A DNA stretch of 64,000 bases from positions 1 to 64,000 of the forward strand of contig CALUNH010000004.1 in assembly GCA_944321965.1 (NCBI GenBank), in the 5' to 3' direction. The stretch is from an uncultured Alistipes sp. GTDB lineage: Bacteria > Bacteroidota > Bacteroidia > Bacteroidales > Rikenellaceae. The notes beneath the pieces were generated by a model. That model ran no database searches, had not been told where the DNA came from, and was given only the letters and a program-made list of their open reading frames with translations. This document shows, one piece after another, positions 48,461 through 56,384 of this stretch; position 1 is the stretch's first letter; each line of letters begins with the position of its first letter. A program made the position numbers and the translations under genes.

Positions 48461-50449
48461 TCAGATGACGTTACAGATCGACAACAGGAATACCAGGACG
48501 AGGAAGGCCAGGGCGAAGAGCACGTAGTGGTTGATCTTGCCCGTGCGCAGGCGCATCACGCGCTGGTTGATCAGGCGCAGCAGCTCGACCCACCACGCCG
48601 AGAAGAGGCGTCCGATACGGTCGCGGTGGCCGATGTCGAAGCGGTGGGCGTCGGGGAAGATCTCGCCCTTGCCCACGGGGGAGCCTTCGCCGCTGTTCTG
48701 GGTCAGCGAGGTGGCGATGGACTGCAGCCCTTCGGAGAAGGATTCGCCGGTGTACTGCATCCGCACGTTCGGCGACGTGAAGCCGCAGCCCCAGGTCGGG
48801 CCTTCGGCCACGCGGCGGCCGTGCAGCGTGCGGCGGCGGAGCCACAGCAGAAGGGCGGCCACGACGATCAGCAGCCAGGCCACCCGCCCGGCGGCCGTGA
48901 GGGTCGGGCTGAGCAGCCAGTCGGCGGCGTCGGCCGGGGTGCGGAGGAAGAATCCCGCGGCGTGTGTCACCCCCGTGACGGCCGCCCGGGGAAAGAGTCC
49001 CACGAAGAGGATCCCGGCCAGCGGCAGCGCCATGGCGGCGATGCGGAGACTGTCGACCTCGGAGGCTTCGGCGACTTCGTGCGAGCGGGGTGCGCCGAGG
49101 AAGACCGTGCCGTAGAGTTTTGTGAAGGCCAGCACGACCAGCCCTCCGATTAGCGCCAGGGCCGCCAGTCCGGCTGCCGAGGCGAGGATGCCGCTCCCCG
49201 AGGCGATCCCGTCGAAGAGCCCGAGGTAGATGAGCAGTTCGGAGATGAAGCCGTTCAGCGGCGGCAGGGCGCAGATGGCCGCCGTACCCGTGAGGAAGAG
49301 GATCGAGGTCAGGGGCATGTGTTTCGAGAGCCCGCCCAGGGCGTCGAGCGACGTGGTGTGCGTTTGCGAGAGGATGTTCCCGGCGCCGAAGAAGAGCAGC
49401 GACTTGAAGAACGAGTGGTTGAGCGTGTGGAGCAGCGCCCCGGCCATGCCGCACAGCGCGACGAGCTGGTTGCCGGAAGCTTTCCCGAGGGCCGCGACGC
49501 CTGTGGCGAGGAGAATCACGCCGATGTTTTCGATCGAGGAGTAGGCCAGCAGGCGTTTCACGTCGTTCTGCGTGGCGGCGAGGATCACGCCCCAGAGTCC
49601 GGTGACGATTCCCAGCACGAGGAGGATCACCCCGGCGGTGTGCAGCACGGGCTGATCGCCCAGCGCCGCCACGGTGCGCAGGATACCGTAGACGCCCGTC
49701 TTGATCATCACGCCCGACATCAGGGCCGAGACGTGGGACGGGGCGGCGGGGTGCGCCTCCGGGAGCCAGACGTGCATCGGGAACATGCCGGCCTTCATGC
49801 CGAATCCGGCGAGGAAGACCAGGAAGAGCGGCAGGGCCTTCTGCGTGCGGAAATAGTCGCCCAGGGCATCGAAGGTCGCCGAGCCGCAGGCGGCGTCGAG
49901 GCGCACGAATCCCACGACGAGCAGCACGAAGCCGATGTGCATCATGATGAGGTAGGCCAGGGCTGCGCGGCTCACCTCCCGCCGCTGGGCGTCGTAGAGG
50001 ATCAGCAGGAACGACGCCACGGTCATCAGTTCCCAGAAGAAGAGGAACGAGAAGCCGCCGTCGGAGCAGACCACGCCCAGCATGGCGTAGTACATGACGG
50101 TGAGCGAGGCGTAGTGCAGCGAGACGTGGGCCGGGGATTTCGTGGCGAGGGTGTGGGCCAGGTAGCCCCGCGAATAGAGCACCGAGGCCACGGCTCCGAC
50201 CGAGATCAGCACCGCGAAGAGCGCCGAAAGGGGATCCAGCGACCCCGTGTCGCCGCCGAGCGGCGAGGCGGCCACCGACCACAGCACCTCGGGGGTGCCT
50301 CCGGCGAGTACGCCGAGGGCCCGGACCGTGATCCACAGGGCTCCGGCGGCCGTCAGCGTGAAGGCTGTCCAGACCTTGGCACGCAGCGGCGACGCGAAGA
50401 TCGCGGCGGCGATGAGGACCAGGAACAGAAGCGTGTAGAGAAAAAGCAT
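48461..50449 (-). CDS. HyfB-like (NuoL/M-type) ion-translocating membrane subunit
   Basis: 662 residues, about 16 membrane segments. First gene of the Hyf-like operon. Key ion-path residues are kept: Glu140 in FFWELMTVASF, Lys219 in GFGMKAGMFPMHVWLPEAHPAAPSH, Lys250 in GVMIKTGVYG and a lysine in NHSFFKSLLFFGAGN. The C-terminal tail has EGPTWGCGF, a HyfB trademark. The start at 50449 gives a normal first membrane helix. It lies 50 bases after rsmE on the same strand; no promoter is obvious in that gap, so it may be transcribed with rsmE. Confidence 0.92.
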   Translation of the reverse strand: MLFLYTLLFLVLIAAAIFASPLRAKVWTAFTLTAAGALWITVRALGVLAGGTPEVLWSVAASPLGGDTGSLDPLSALFAVLISVGAVASVLYSRGYLAHTLATKSPAHVSLHYASLTVMYYAMLGVVCSDGGFSFLFFWELMTVASFLLILYDAQRREVSRAALAYLIMMHIGFVLLVVGFVRLDAACGSATFDALGDYFRTQKALPLFLVFLAGFGMKAGMFPMHVWLPEAHPAAPSHVSALMSGVMIKTGVYGILRTVAALGDQPVLHTAGVILLVLGIVTGLWGVILAATQNDVKRLLAYSSIENIGVILLATGVAALGKASGNQLVALCGMAGALLHTLNHSFFKSLLFFGAGNILSQTHTTSLDALGGLSKHMPLTSILFLTGTAAICALPPLNGFISELLIYLGLFDGIASGSGILASAAGLAALALIGGLVVLAFTKLYGTVFLGAPRSHEVAEASEVDSLRIAAMALPLAGILFVGLFPRAAVTGVTHAAGFFLRTPADAADWLLSPTLTAAGRVAWLLIVVAALLLWLRRRTLHGRRVAEGPTWGCGFTSPNVRMQYTGESFSEGLQSIATSLTQNSGEGSPVGKGEIFPDAHRFDIGHRDRIGRLFSAWWVELLRLINQRVMRLRTGKINHYVLFALAFLVLVFLLSICNVI

Positions 50450-50499
50450 ATTTTTCCGGGAGTAAATGTTGTTTCGACAGGGGATTCGTTGCGGGGTTT

Positions 50500-51228
50500 T
50501 CAATCGTTGCGGGGCAGGAGATTTACCGTGGCGGTCATGACCGTGGCCACGACGGCGGCCGTTTCGGTGCGCAGGCGCTGGGGTCCGAGCGTGATCTCCT
50601 CGAAGCCGTGCGACAGCGCGAAGTCGATCTCTTCCGGCGAGAAGTCCCCTTCGGGTCCGATGAAGATCCGCACGGCCTCGCCCGGACGCAGGGTCGCGGC
50701 GAGGAGTGCCTTGCCGTTTGGCGTGTGCGGCGGCTCGCAATGGGCGATCAGGCTGCGGCCCTCGAAGGGAGCCGATGCGGCCTCGCGGAACGGCGTCAAC
50801 CCGGCCAGCTCCGGACGGTAGGCCTTCAGCGACTGCTTCATCGCCGCGGTGATCACCTTTTCGCCCCGCAGGGGCTTGAAGCTCCGCCGTTCGCTGTGGG
50901 CCGTTTCGAGCGGCACGATCTGCGTGACGCCCACCTCGGTGGCCTTTTCCAGAAACCATTCGAAGCGGTCGGGGTTCTTCGTCGGGGCCACGGCCATCAC
51001 CAGGCGGTAGGGCATCTTCTCGAATTCGGGGTGAGTCTCGACGATCCGCACCGTGCAGCGCCGCGGGTCGGCATCGGTGATCTCGGCCCGGCAGAGGTTC
51101 CCCCGGCCGTCGGTCAGGTGGATCGTGTCGCCGCACCCGAGCCGCAGCACGCGGACGCAGTGTTTCGACTCCTCTTCGCCCAGCGTGTACAGGGGCGGTT
51201 CGAGATCCGGAGCATAGAAGAGTTGCAT
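50500..51228 (-). CDS. rsmE: 16S rRNA (uracil1498-N3)-methyltransferase RsmE
   Basis: 242-residue SPOUT-class (knotted) methyltransferase with an N-terminal PUA-like domain. Landmarks: KHCVRVLRL near the N-terminus, AVAPTKNPDRFEWFLEKATEVGV, and the knot motif IFIGPEGDFSPEEIDFA followed by LGPQRLRTETAAV. Methylates U1498 in the ribosomal decoding region. Divergent from the M3 peptidase genes and directly upstream of the Hyf-like operon. Confidence 0.95.
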   Translation of the reverse strand: MQLFYAPDLEPPLYTLGEEESKHCVRVLRLGCGDTIHLTDGRGNLCRAEITDADPRRCTVRIVETHPEFEKMPYRLVMAVAPTKNPDRFEWFLEKATEVGVTQIVPLETAHSERRSFKPLRGEKVITAAMKQSLKAYRPELAGLTPFREAASAPFEGRSLIAHCEPPHTPNGKALLAATLRPGEAVRIFIGPEGDFSPEEIDFALSHGFEEITLGPQRLRTETAAVVATVMTATVNLLPRND

Positions 51229-51240
51229 GGAACGCGCTTG

Positions 51241-51270
51241 TTTGATTTACGGAATTTTATTGTACCTTTG
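51241..51270 (+). promoter_or_regulatory. Promoter of M3 peptidase gene
   Basis: TTTG (51241-51244), an 18-base spacer, then TACCTTTG (51263-51270). Gives a leader of about 120 bases before the ATG at 51400. Confidence 0.75.
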
Positions 51271-51399
51271 TCATGCCTGAGCCGAATGCCGGACGGAACG
51301 GGTGCGGACACCTCTCGGACGCTCCCGGGATCCCGTGGCGGGACCTTCCGCCGGATGTCGGGCTTGCGGCCCGCAAAGTTACATAAAATAACACGATTC

Positions 51400-53586
51400 A
51401 TGAAACGTATCATCGGTTTATCGACGCTTTTTCTGGCCATGACACTCGTTTGCTGCAAATCCGAGAAGCGTGTGGGTGAAAATCCCTTCTTCGCCGAGTG
51501 GAACACCCCCTACGGCGTGCCGCCCTTCGACCGGATCGAACCCGACCATTTCCTCCCGGCGCTGGAGCGCGGCATGTCGCTCCACGACGCCGAAATCGAC
51601 GCCATCACCTCGAACAACGACGAGGCGACCTTCGAAAACGTCATCCTCGCCTATGACAACTCCGGGACGATGCTCGCCCAGGTGGCGTTGATCTTCGATA
51701 TGCTCTGCGCTGCGGAGAACACCCCCGCGCTGGAGAAGATCCAGGTTGAGGTGGCCCCGCTGCTGGCATCCCATGCCGACAAGATCCTGCTCAACGGGAA
51801 GCTCTTCGAGCGAGTCAAGGAGGTTTACGACCGCCGTGCGACGCTCGATCTCGATGATGAACAGATGCGGCTGCTCGAAAAGACCTACCGGAAGTTCGTG
51901 CGGGCCGGGGCGCTGCTCGACGCCGAACGGAAGGCCCGCCTGAAGCAGATCAACGAGGAGTTGTCGCTGGCGGCCGTGAAGTTCGGGAACAACATCCGCT
52001 CGGAGAACAACAACTACGTGCTGATGCTCTCCACGGAGGAGCTGGAGGGGCTTCCGGCCAATGTGCGCGAGCAGGCCCGGGAAAAGGCCGCACAGCTGGG
52101 CAAACGGGACAAGTATGCCTTCACGCTGCAGAAACCGAGCCTGATTCCGTTCCTGACCTACTCCTCGAAACGCGAACTGCGCGAGGAGATCTACAACGCC
52201 TACCTGAACCGCTGCAACAACGGGGACGAGTATGACAACAAGCAGCTGATCAACGACTTCATCCGCCTGCGCACGGAGAAGGCCCACCTGTTGGGCTATC
52301 CCTCCTATGCGGCCTATGTCGTCGATGACGAGATGGCCCGCACGACCGATGCCGTCTACGGACTGCTCGACGAGATCTGGACCCCGGCGCTCGACCGTGC
52401 CAAGGGCGAGCTGGCCGAGATGGAGACGCTTTTCCGCAAGGATGTCCCCGACGGGGAGTTCGCCTCGTGGGACTGGTGGTACTACGCCGAGAAGCTGCGC
52501 AAGCAGAAGTATGCCCTCGATGAGGAGATGCTGCGGCCCTATCTCTCGCTGGAGAATGTCCAGACCGGCATCTTCTTCCTGGCCAACCGCCTCTACGGCA
52601 TCACCTTCCGGCCCGTTGTCGTGCCGCTGTACCATCCCGAGGCCGTGGCCTACGAGGTGCTCGATGCCGACGAGTCCCACCTCGGCATCCTCTATTTCGA
52701 CTTCTTCCCCCGCGACGGCAAGAGCCAGGGCGCCTGGTGCGGGAATTACGTCGAGCAGACCTGTGACGGAGAGGGGAACCGCGTGGCTCCCGTGGTGTCG
52801 ATCGTCTGCAACTTCACCCGCCCGACGGCGAACACCCCGGCGCTGCTGACCCTCGACGAGGCCGAAACGCTCTTCCACGAATTCGGACACGCCCTGCACT
52901 TCCTCTTCCACGATGTCAAGTACCGCGGGCTGACGGAGGTCGAGGGCGATTTCGTCGAACTCCCCTCGCAGCTTATGGAGAACTGGGCCTTCGACCCCGA
53001 GATGCTGAAGCAGTACGCCGTGCACTACCGCACGAACGAGGTGATCCCCCAGTATCTGATCGACAAGATCCGCAACAGCCGTCTTTTCAACCAGGGATTC
53101 ATGACCACGGAGCTCATCGCCGCGTCGCTCTCCGACATGGACATCCACTCGATGACCGAATATGCGCCGTTCGATCCCGTGGCCTTCGAACGCGAGGCGC
53201 TCTTCGACAGGCGCGGACTCATCCCGCAGATCGAACCGCGTTACCGCTACCCCTACTTCTCGCACATCTTCGACGGCGGCTATTCGGCCGGTTACTATTT
53301 CTATACGTGGGCCGCGGTGCTGGACAAGGATGTCTTCGAGGCCTTCCGCGAGAGCGGCGACCTCTTCAACAAGCGCATTGCCGACGATTTCCGCCGCAAG
53401 GTGCTGGCCCGGGGCGGTTCGGCCGACGGCATGACCCTCTACCGTGACTTCCGCGGCAAGGACCCCGACAAGATTCCCATGCTGCGCAGCCGCGGACTCT
53501 GGACCGATCCCGCTCCCGCCGACTCGCTGGACGCGATGCCTGCGCCCGCCGGAAAGGTGCCCGCCCGGGACGTTCCGGTGAAGTAA
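51400..53586 (+). CDS. M3-family zinc metallopeptidase, lipoprotein (first of two)
   Basis: 728 residues with a signal peptide and a lipobox-like VCCK (Cys19 or Cys20). Resembles peptidyl-dipeptidase Dcp: the zinc site HEFGH is at residues 493-497, with the third ligand in VEGDFVELPSQLMENW; the substrate-binding loop FDGGYSAGYYFYTWA is near the C-terminus. Removes dipeptides or degrades oligopeptides, here most likely on the periplasmic side. The ATG at 51400 is preferred because the frame upstream overlaps rsmE and precedes the promoter. Followed 45 bases later by a paralogue. Confidence 0.93.
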   Translation: MKRIIGLSTLFLAMTLVCCKSEKRVGENPFFAEWNTPYGVPPFDRIEPDHFLPALERGMSLHDAEIDAITSNNDEATFENVILAYDNSGTMLAQVALIFDMLCAAENTPALEKIQVEVAPLLASHADKILLNGKLFERVKEVYDRRATLDLDDEQMRLLEKTYRKFVRAGALLDAERKARLKQINEELSLAAVKFGNNIRSENNNYVLMLSTEELEGLPANVREQAREKAAQLGKRDKYAFTLQKPSLIPFLTYSSKRELREEIYNAYLNRCNNGDEYDNKQLINDFIRLRTEKAHLLGYPSYAAYVVDDEMARTTDAVYGLLDEIWTPALDRAKGELAEMETLFRKDVPDGEFASWDWWYYAEKLRKQKYALDEEMLRPYLSLENVQTGIFFLANRLYGITFRPVVVPLYHPEAVAYEVLDADESHLGILYFDFFPRDGKSQGAWCGNYVEQTCDGEGNRVAPVVSIVCNFTRPTANTPALLTLDEAETLFHEFGHALHFLFHDVKYRGLTEVEGDFVELPSQLMENWAFDPEMLKQYAVHYRTNEVIPQYLIDKIRNSRLFNQGFMTTELIAASLSDMDIHSMTEYAPFDPVAFEREALFDRRGLIPQIEPRYRYPYFSHIFDGGYSAGYYFYTWAAVLDKDVFEAFRESGDLFNKRIADDFRRKVLARGGSADGMTLYRDFRGKDPDKIPMLRSRGLWTDPAPADSLDAMPAPAGKVPARDVPVK

Positions 53587-53631
53587 CGCCCCCGCCCGAA
53601 TGAAGAGACCGAAATACCAAGAAAACCTTAT

Positions 53632-55749
53632 ATGAAAAAAGCAATTCTGATCATGGCAATTTCCGCTATGGCGGCAGGCTGTGCCGACAATTCGATTCCC
53701 AAGGCCCAACTGCCCGAACTGGATCTTTCGAACCCGCTGCTGGCCGCGTGGGAGACCCCGCACGCCACGCCGCCCTTCTCGAAGATCGAACTCCGACACT
53801 ATGAACCGGCCTTCGATGCCGCCATCGCCTGCTCGCGGGCCGAGATCGAGGCGATCGTCGCAAATCCCAAAAAGCCGACCTTCGGCAATACGGTCGTCGC
53901 CCTCGAACGCAGCGGCGCCCTTCTGTCGCGCATCGAGGGGATCTTCTTCAACCTGCTGGAGGCCGACACCTCGGACGAGATGCAGGAGATTGCCCTGCGC
54001 GTGCAGCCCAAACTGACCGAACTGTCCAACGACATCTCGCTCAACGAGGAGCTCTTTGCGCGTGTGAAGACCGTCTACGAGCACCCGGGACGCCTCAAGC
54101 AGGAGGACCGGATGCTGCTCGAAAAGACCTACAAGAGCTTCGCCCGCAACGGCGCGGCGCTCTCCGAGGCCGACAAGGAGCTCTACCGGCAGTACACCTC
54201 CGAGCTTTCGGCCCTGACGCTGCAGTTCGGGCAGAACTCGCTGGCCGCCACCAACGCCTTCACGCTCCGCATCACCGACCCGAAGGTCGTGGCCGAGCTG
54301 CCGGGCTTCGTGAAGGAGGGCATGGCCGCCGAGGCCGCCGCCCGCGGCGAGAAGGGGTGGACCGTGACGCTCCAGTACCCGAGCTACCTTCCCTTCATGA
54401 CCTACTCCACGAACCGCAAACTCAAGGAGCAGTTGTGGCGGGCGAACGGCTCGCGTGCCCTGGGCGGGGAGTTTGACAACACGGAGATCGTGAAGAAGAT
54501 CGCCAACACGCGGCTGAAGATCGCCAACCTGCTGGGCTACAAGTGCTACGCCGACTATGTGCTGGAGGAGCGCATGGCCGGGAGCACGGCGACCGTCGAG
54601 CAGTTCCTCGACGAGCTCCTCACGGCCACGAAGTCGTGGGCCGATGCCGATTACCGCACGGTGGGCGAGTATGCCGCCTCGCTGGGCTTCCAGGGCGAAC
54701 TGATGCCCTGGGACTGGGCCTATTACAGCGAGAAGTACAAGAACGAGAAATATGCGCTGAACGACGAGCTGGTGAAGCCCTACCTCGAACTCGAAAACGT
54801 CAAGAAAGGGGTCTTCCTGCTGGCCAACAAGCTCTACGGGCTGAACTTCACGCCCAATACGCAGATCGACGTCTACCATCCCGACGTGACGGCCTACGAC
54901 GTCACGGACCGCGACGGGCGCTTCATGGCAGTGCTCTACCTGGACTTCTTCCCGCGGGCCTCGAAGCGCTCGGGGGCCTGGATGACCGAGTTCCGCGGCG
55001 CGAAGGTCGTCGACGGAGAGGAGACCCGCCCGCTGGTGTCGCTGGTGATGAACTTCACCAAACCCACGGCTACGACCCCCTCACTGCTGACCTTCGACGA
55101 ATTCGAGACCTTCCTCCACGAGTTCGGCCACTCGCTGCACGGAATGCTCGGCGAGGGCCGGTACGAGTCGCTGACCGGCACGAGCGTCTACCGCGACTTC
55201 GTGGAGCTTCCGTCGCAGATCATGGAGAACTGGGCCACCGAGAAGGAGTACCTCGACCTGTGGGCCGTGCACTACCAGACCGGCGAGAAGATTCCCGCGG
55301 AGATCGTCGAGCGCATCGTTGCCGCGCAGAACTACCTGGCGGCCTACGCCAACGTGCGGCAGTTGTCGTTCGGATTCACGGATATGGCCTGGCATACGCT
55401 GACCGAACCCTTCGAGGGGGATGTCGAGGCCTTCGAGGTGGAGTCGATGGCTTCCACGCAGGTCCTGCCCGTCGTGTCGGGTACGGCGATGGCCCCCTCG
55501 TTCGGGCACATCTTCTCGGGCGGTTACGCTGCCGGGTATTACGGCTACAAGTGGGCCGAGGTGCTGGATGCCGATGCCTTCTCGCTCTTCAAGGAGAAGG
55601 GGATCTTCAACGAGGAGGTGGCCACGTCGTTCCGGGAGAATATCCTCGAAAAGGGCGGCACGGAGCATCCCATGGAGCTCTACGTGCGTTTCCGCGGCCA
55701 CAAGCCCGAAACCCGGGCGCTGATCGAGCGCATGGGGCTCGGAAAATAG
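53632..55749 (+). CDS. M3-family zinc metallopeptidase, lipoprotein (second of two)
   Basis: 705 residues, signal peptide with lipobox-like AAGC (Cys17). Zinc motif HEFGH at residues 496-500, third ligand in VYRDFVELPSQIMENW, and SGGYAAGYYGYKWAEV near the end. The two tandem proteins share layout and short motifs but differ clearly over most of their length, so the duplication is old. Probably the two have different peptide preferences. Ends before a clear terminator. Confidence 0.93.
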   Translation: MKKAILIMAISAMAAGCADNSIPKAQLPELDLSNPLLAAWETPHATPPFSKIELRHYEPAFDAAIACSRAEIEAIVANPKKPTFGNTVVALERSGALLSRIEGIFFNLLEADTSDEMQEIALRVQPKLTELSNDISLNEELFARVKTVYEHPGRLKQEDRMLLEKTYKSFARNGAALSEADKELYRQYTSELSALTLQFGQNSLAATNAFTLRITDPKVVAELPGFVKEGMAAEAAARGEKGWTVTLQYPSYLPFMTYSTNRKLKEQLWRANGSRALGGEFDNTEIVKKIANTRLKIANLLGYKCYADYVLEERMAGSTATVEQFLDELLTATKSWADADYRTVGEYAASLGFQGELMPWDWAYYSEKYKNEKYALNDELVKPYLELENVKKGVFLLANKLYGLNFTPNTQIDVYHPDVTAYDVTDRDGRFMAVLYLDFFPRASKRSGAWMTEFRGAKVVDGEETRPLVSLVMNFTKPTATTPSLLTFDEFETFLHEFGHSLHGMLGEGRYESLTGTSVYRDFVELPSQIMENWATEKEYLDLWAVHYQTGEKIPAEIVERIVAAQNYLAAYANVRQLSFGFTDMAWHTLTEPFEGDVEAFEVESMASTQVLPVVSGTAMAPSFGHIFSGGYAAGYYGYKWAEVLDADAFSLFKEKGIFNEEVATSFRENILEKGGTEHPMELYVRFRGHKPETRALIERMGLGK

Positions 55750-55785
55750 CCCCTCCCGGACCCGGCGAGCGGGATCCCGGAATGC

Positions 55786-55824
55786 GGAAAGCGGCTCCAG
55801 CCTTCGGGCGGGGCCGCTTTTTTC
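55786..55824 (+). terminator. Terminator after second M3 peptidase
   Basis: GCGGCTCC ... GGGGCCGC-type stem with TTCG in the loop, then TTTTTT. Confidence 0.8.
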
Positions 55825-55830
55825 GGGGGG

Positions 55831-55871
55831 GGTATTGTTCGGGATTATTGTGCGGGATTATTGTGCGGGGC
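55831..55871. repeat. Short tandem repeat, 13-bp unit, about three copies
   Basis: A 13-base unit close to TTATTGTGCGGGA is repeated about three times just after a G8 run. Intergenic. The whole interval 55750-56176 has no supported protein gene; it holds this repeat, two homopolymer runs and three terminator-like hairpins. Confidence 0.7.
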
Positions 55872-55937
55872 GCGGAATGTGAGCGACGTGTGCTGCCGTG
55901 CGGTACGGGCGGGCCTTTTCGAGTATGGGGAATGTTT

Positions 55938-55996
55938 CGGAACCCGAAGCGGCCGTGAACCTTTCCAATAAAAAACCGCTCCGGAATTCGGCGCGG
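55938..55996. repeat. 59-bp terminator-like repeat, copy A
   Basis: About 90% identical (53 of 59 bases) to copy B at 56108-56166. On the minus strand its right half reads as a hairpin (CCG...CCGG stem) followed by six T residues. Confidence 0.85.
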
Positions 55997-56094
55997 CGAT
56001 GATTTTTGCAGATGGGGCTGTGGGGCGCGTAGGGGTGCCGTAGAAAAGCCTGGCGGCCGCCCCTCTTTTTTCTCTTCCCCCCCCCTCCTCCAAA

Positions 56095-56167
56095 CAAAAA
56101 ACCGCCCCGGAACCCGAAGCGGTTGTGAGCCTTTCCAACAAAAAACCGCCCCGGAATTCGGAGCGGT
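56095..56167 (-). terminator. Two tandem terminators after tRNA-Gln (includes repeat copy B)
   Basis: Two consecutive minus-strand hairpins of the form ACCGC(t)CCG...CCGG(G)GCGGT followed by TTTTTT, at 56139-56167 and 56095-56124. The first ends the tRNA transcript; the second and the one in copy A are extra. Confidence 0.8.
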
Positions 56168-56176
56168 CTTTGGTGT

Positions 56177-56246
56177 TGAGCTACCTGGATTCGAACCAAG
56201 AATAACAGGACCAGAATCTGTTGTGTTACCATTACACCATAGCTCA
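56177..56246 (-). tRNA. tRNA-Gln (anticodon CTG)
   Basis: 70 bases on the minus strand. A perfect 7-bp acceptor stem (TGAGCTA/TAGCTCA), D-arm, anticodon loop TTCTGGT with CTG at positions 34-36, variable loop TATT, and T-arm CTTGG-TTCGAAT-CCAGG. The CCA end is not encoded. The anticodon stem ACAGA/CCTGT has an A-C mismatch at its loop-closing pair (31-39). Reads CAG codons. Preceded by a consensus promoter. Confidence 0.95.
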
Positions 56247-56263
56247 ATGACGTTTTGGTGATG

Positions 56264-56294
56264 CAAAAGTAGAACTTTATTTTGCAATTGCAAA
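56264..56294 (-). promoter_or_regulatory. Promoter of tRNA-Gln, with 14-bp palindrome
   Basis: Minus strand TTTG (56291-56294), 19 bases, TACTTTTG (56264-56271): full consensus. The -33 box is one half of a perfect palindrome TTTGCAATTGCAAA at 56281-56294. Confidence 0.8.
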
Positions 56295-56316
56295 GAAAAT
56301 TCCGAAAAAAATTTCG

Positions 56317-56324
56317 TATATTTG
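56317..56324 (+). promoter_or_regulatory. -7 promoter element for nucleoside transporter
   Basis: TATATTTG; no clear -33 box at the expected distance. Confidence 0.6.
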
Positions 56325-56384
56325 TTTTAATCTCCTCGGAGATAAACCGAATGAAACTTGAAATATTTTGTAAATCATCGTATT

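Noticed and set aside
41758-50449. A functional group 4 NiFe hydrogenase or formate hydrogenlyase
   Set aside because: The NiFe-binding cysteine pairs and most proximal-cluster cysteines are replaced, there is no large-subunit maturation tail, and no maturation gene (hyp) or formate dehydrogenase is nearby.
55607-56293. Overlapping minus-strand frames across tRNA-Gln and the terminator repeats
   Set aside because: Part of the apparent protein is a translation of the tRNA itself, and the rest comes from repeats and terminators. No start context or homology supports a gene.
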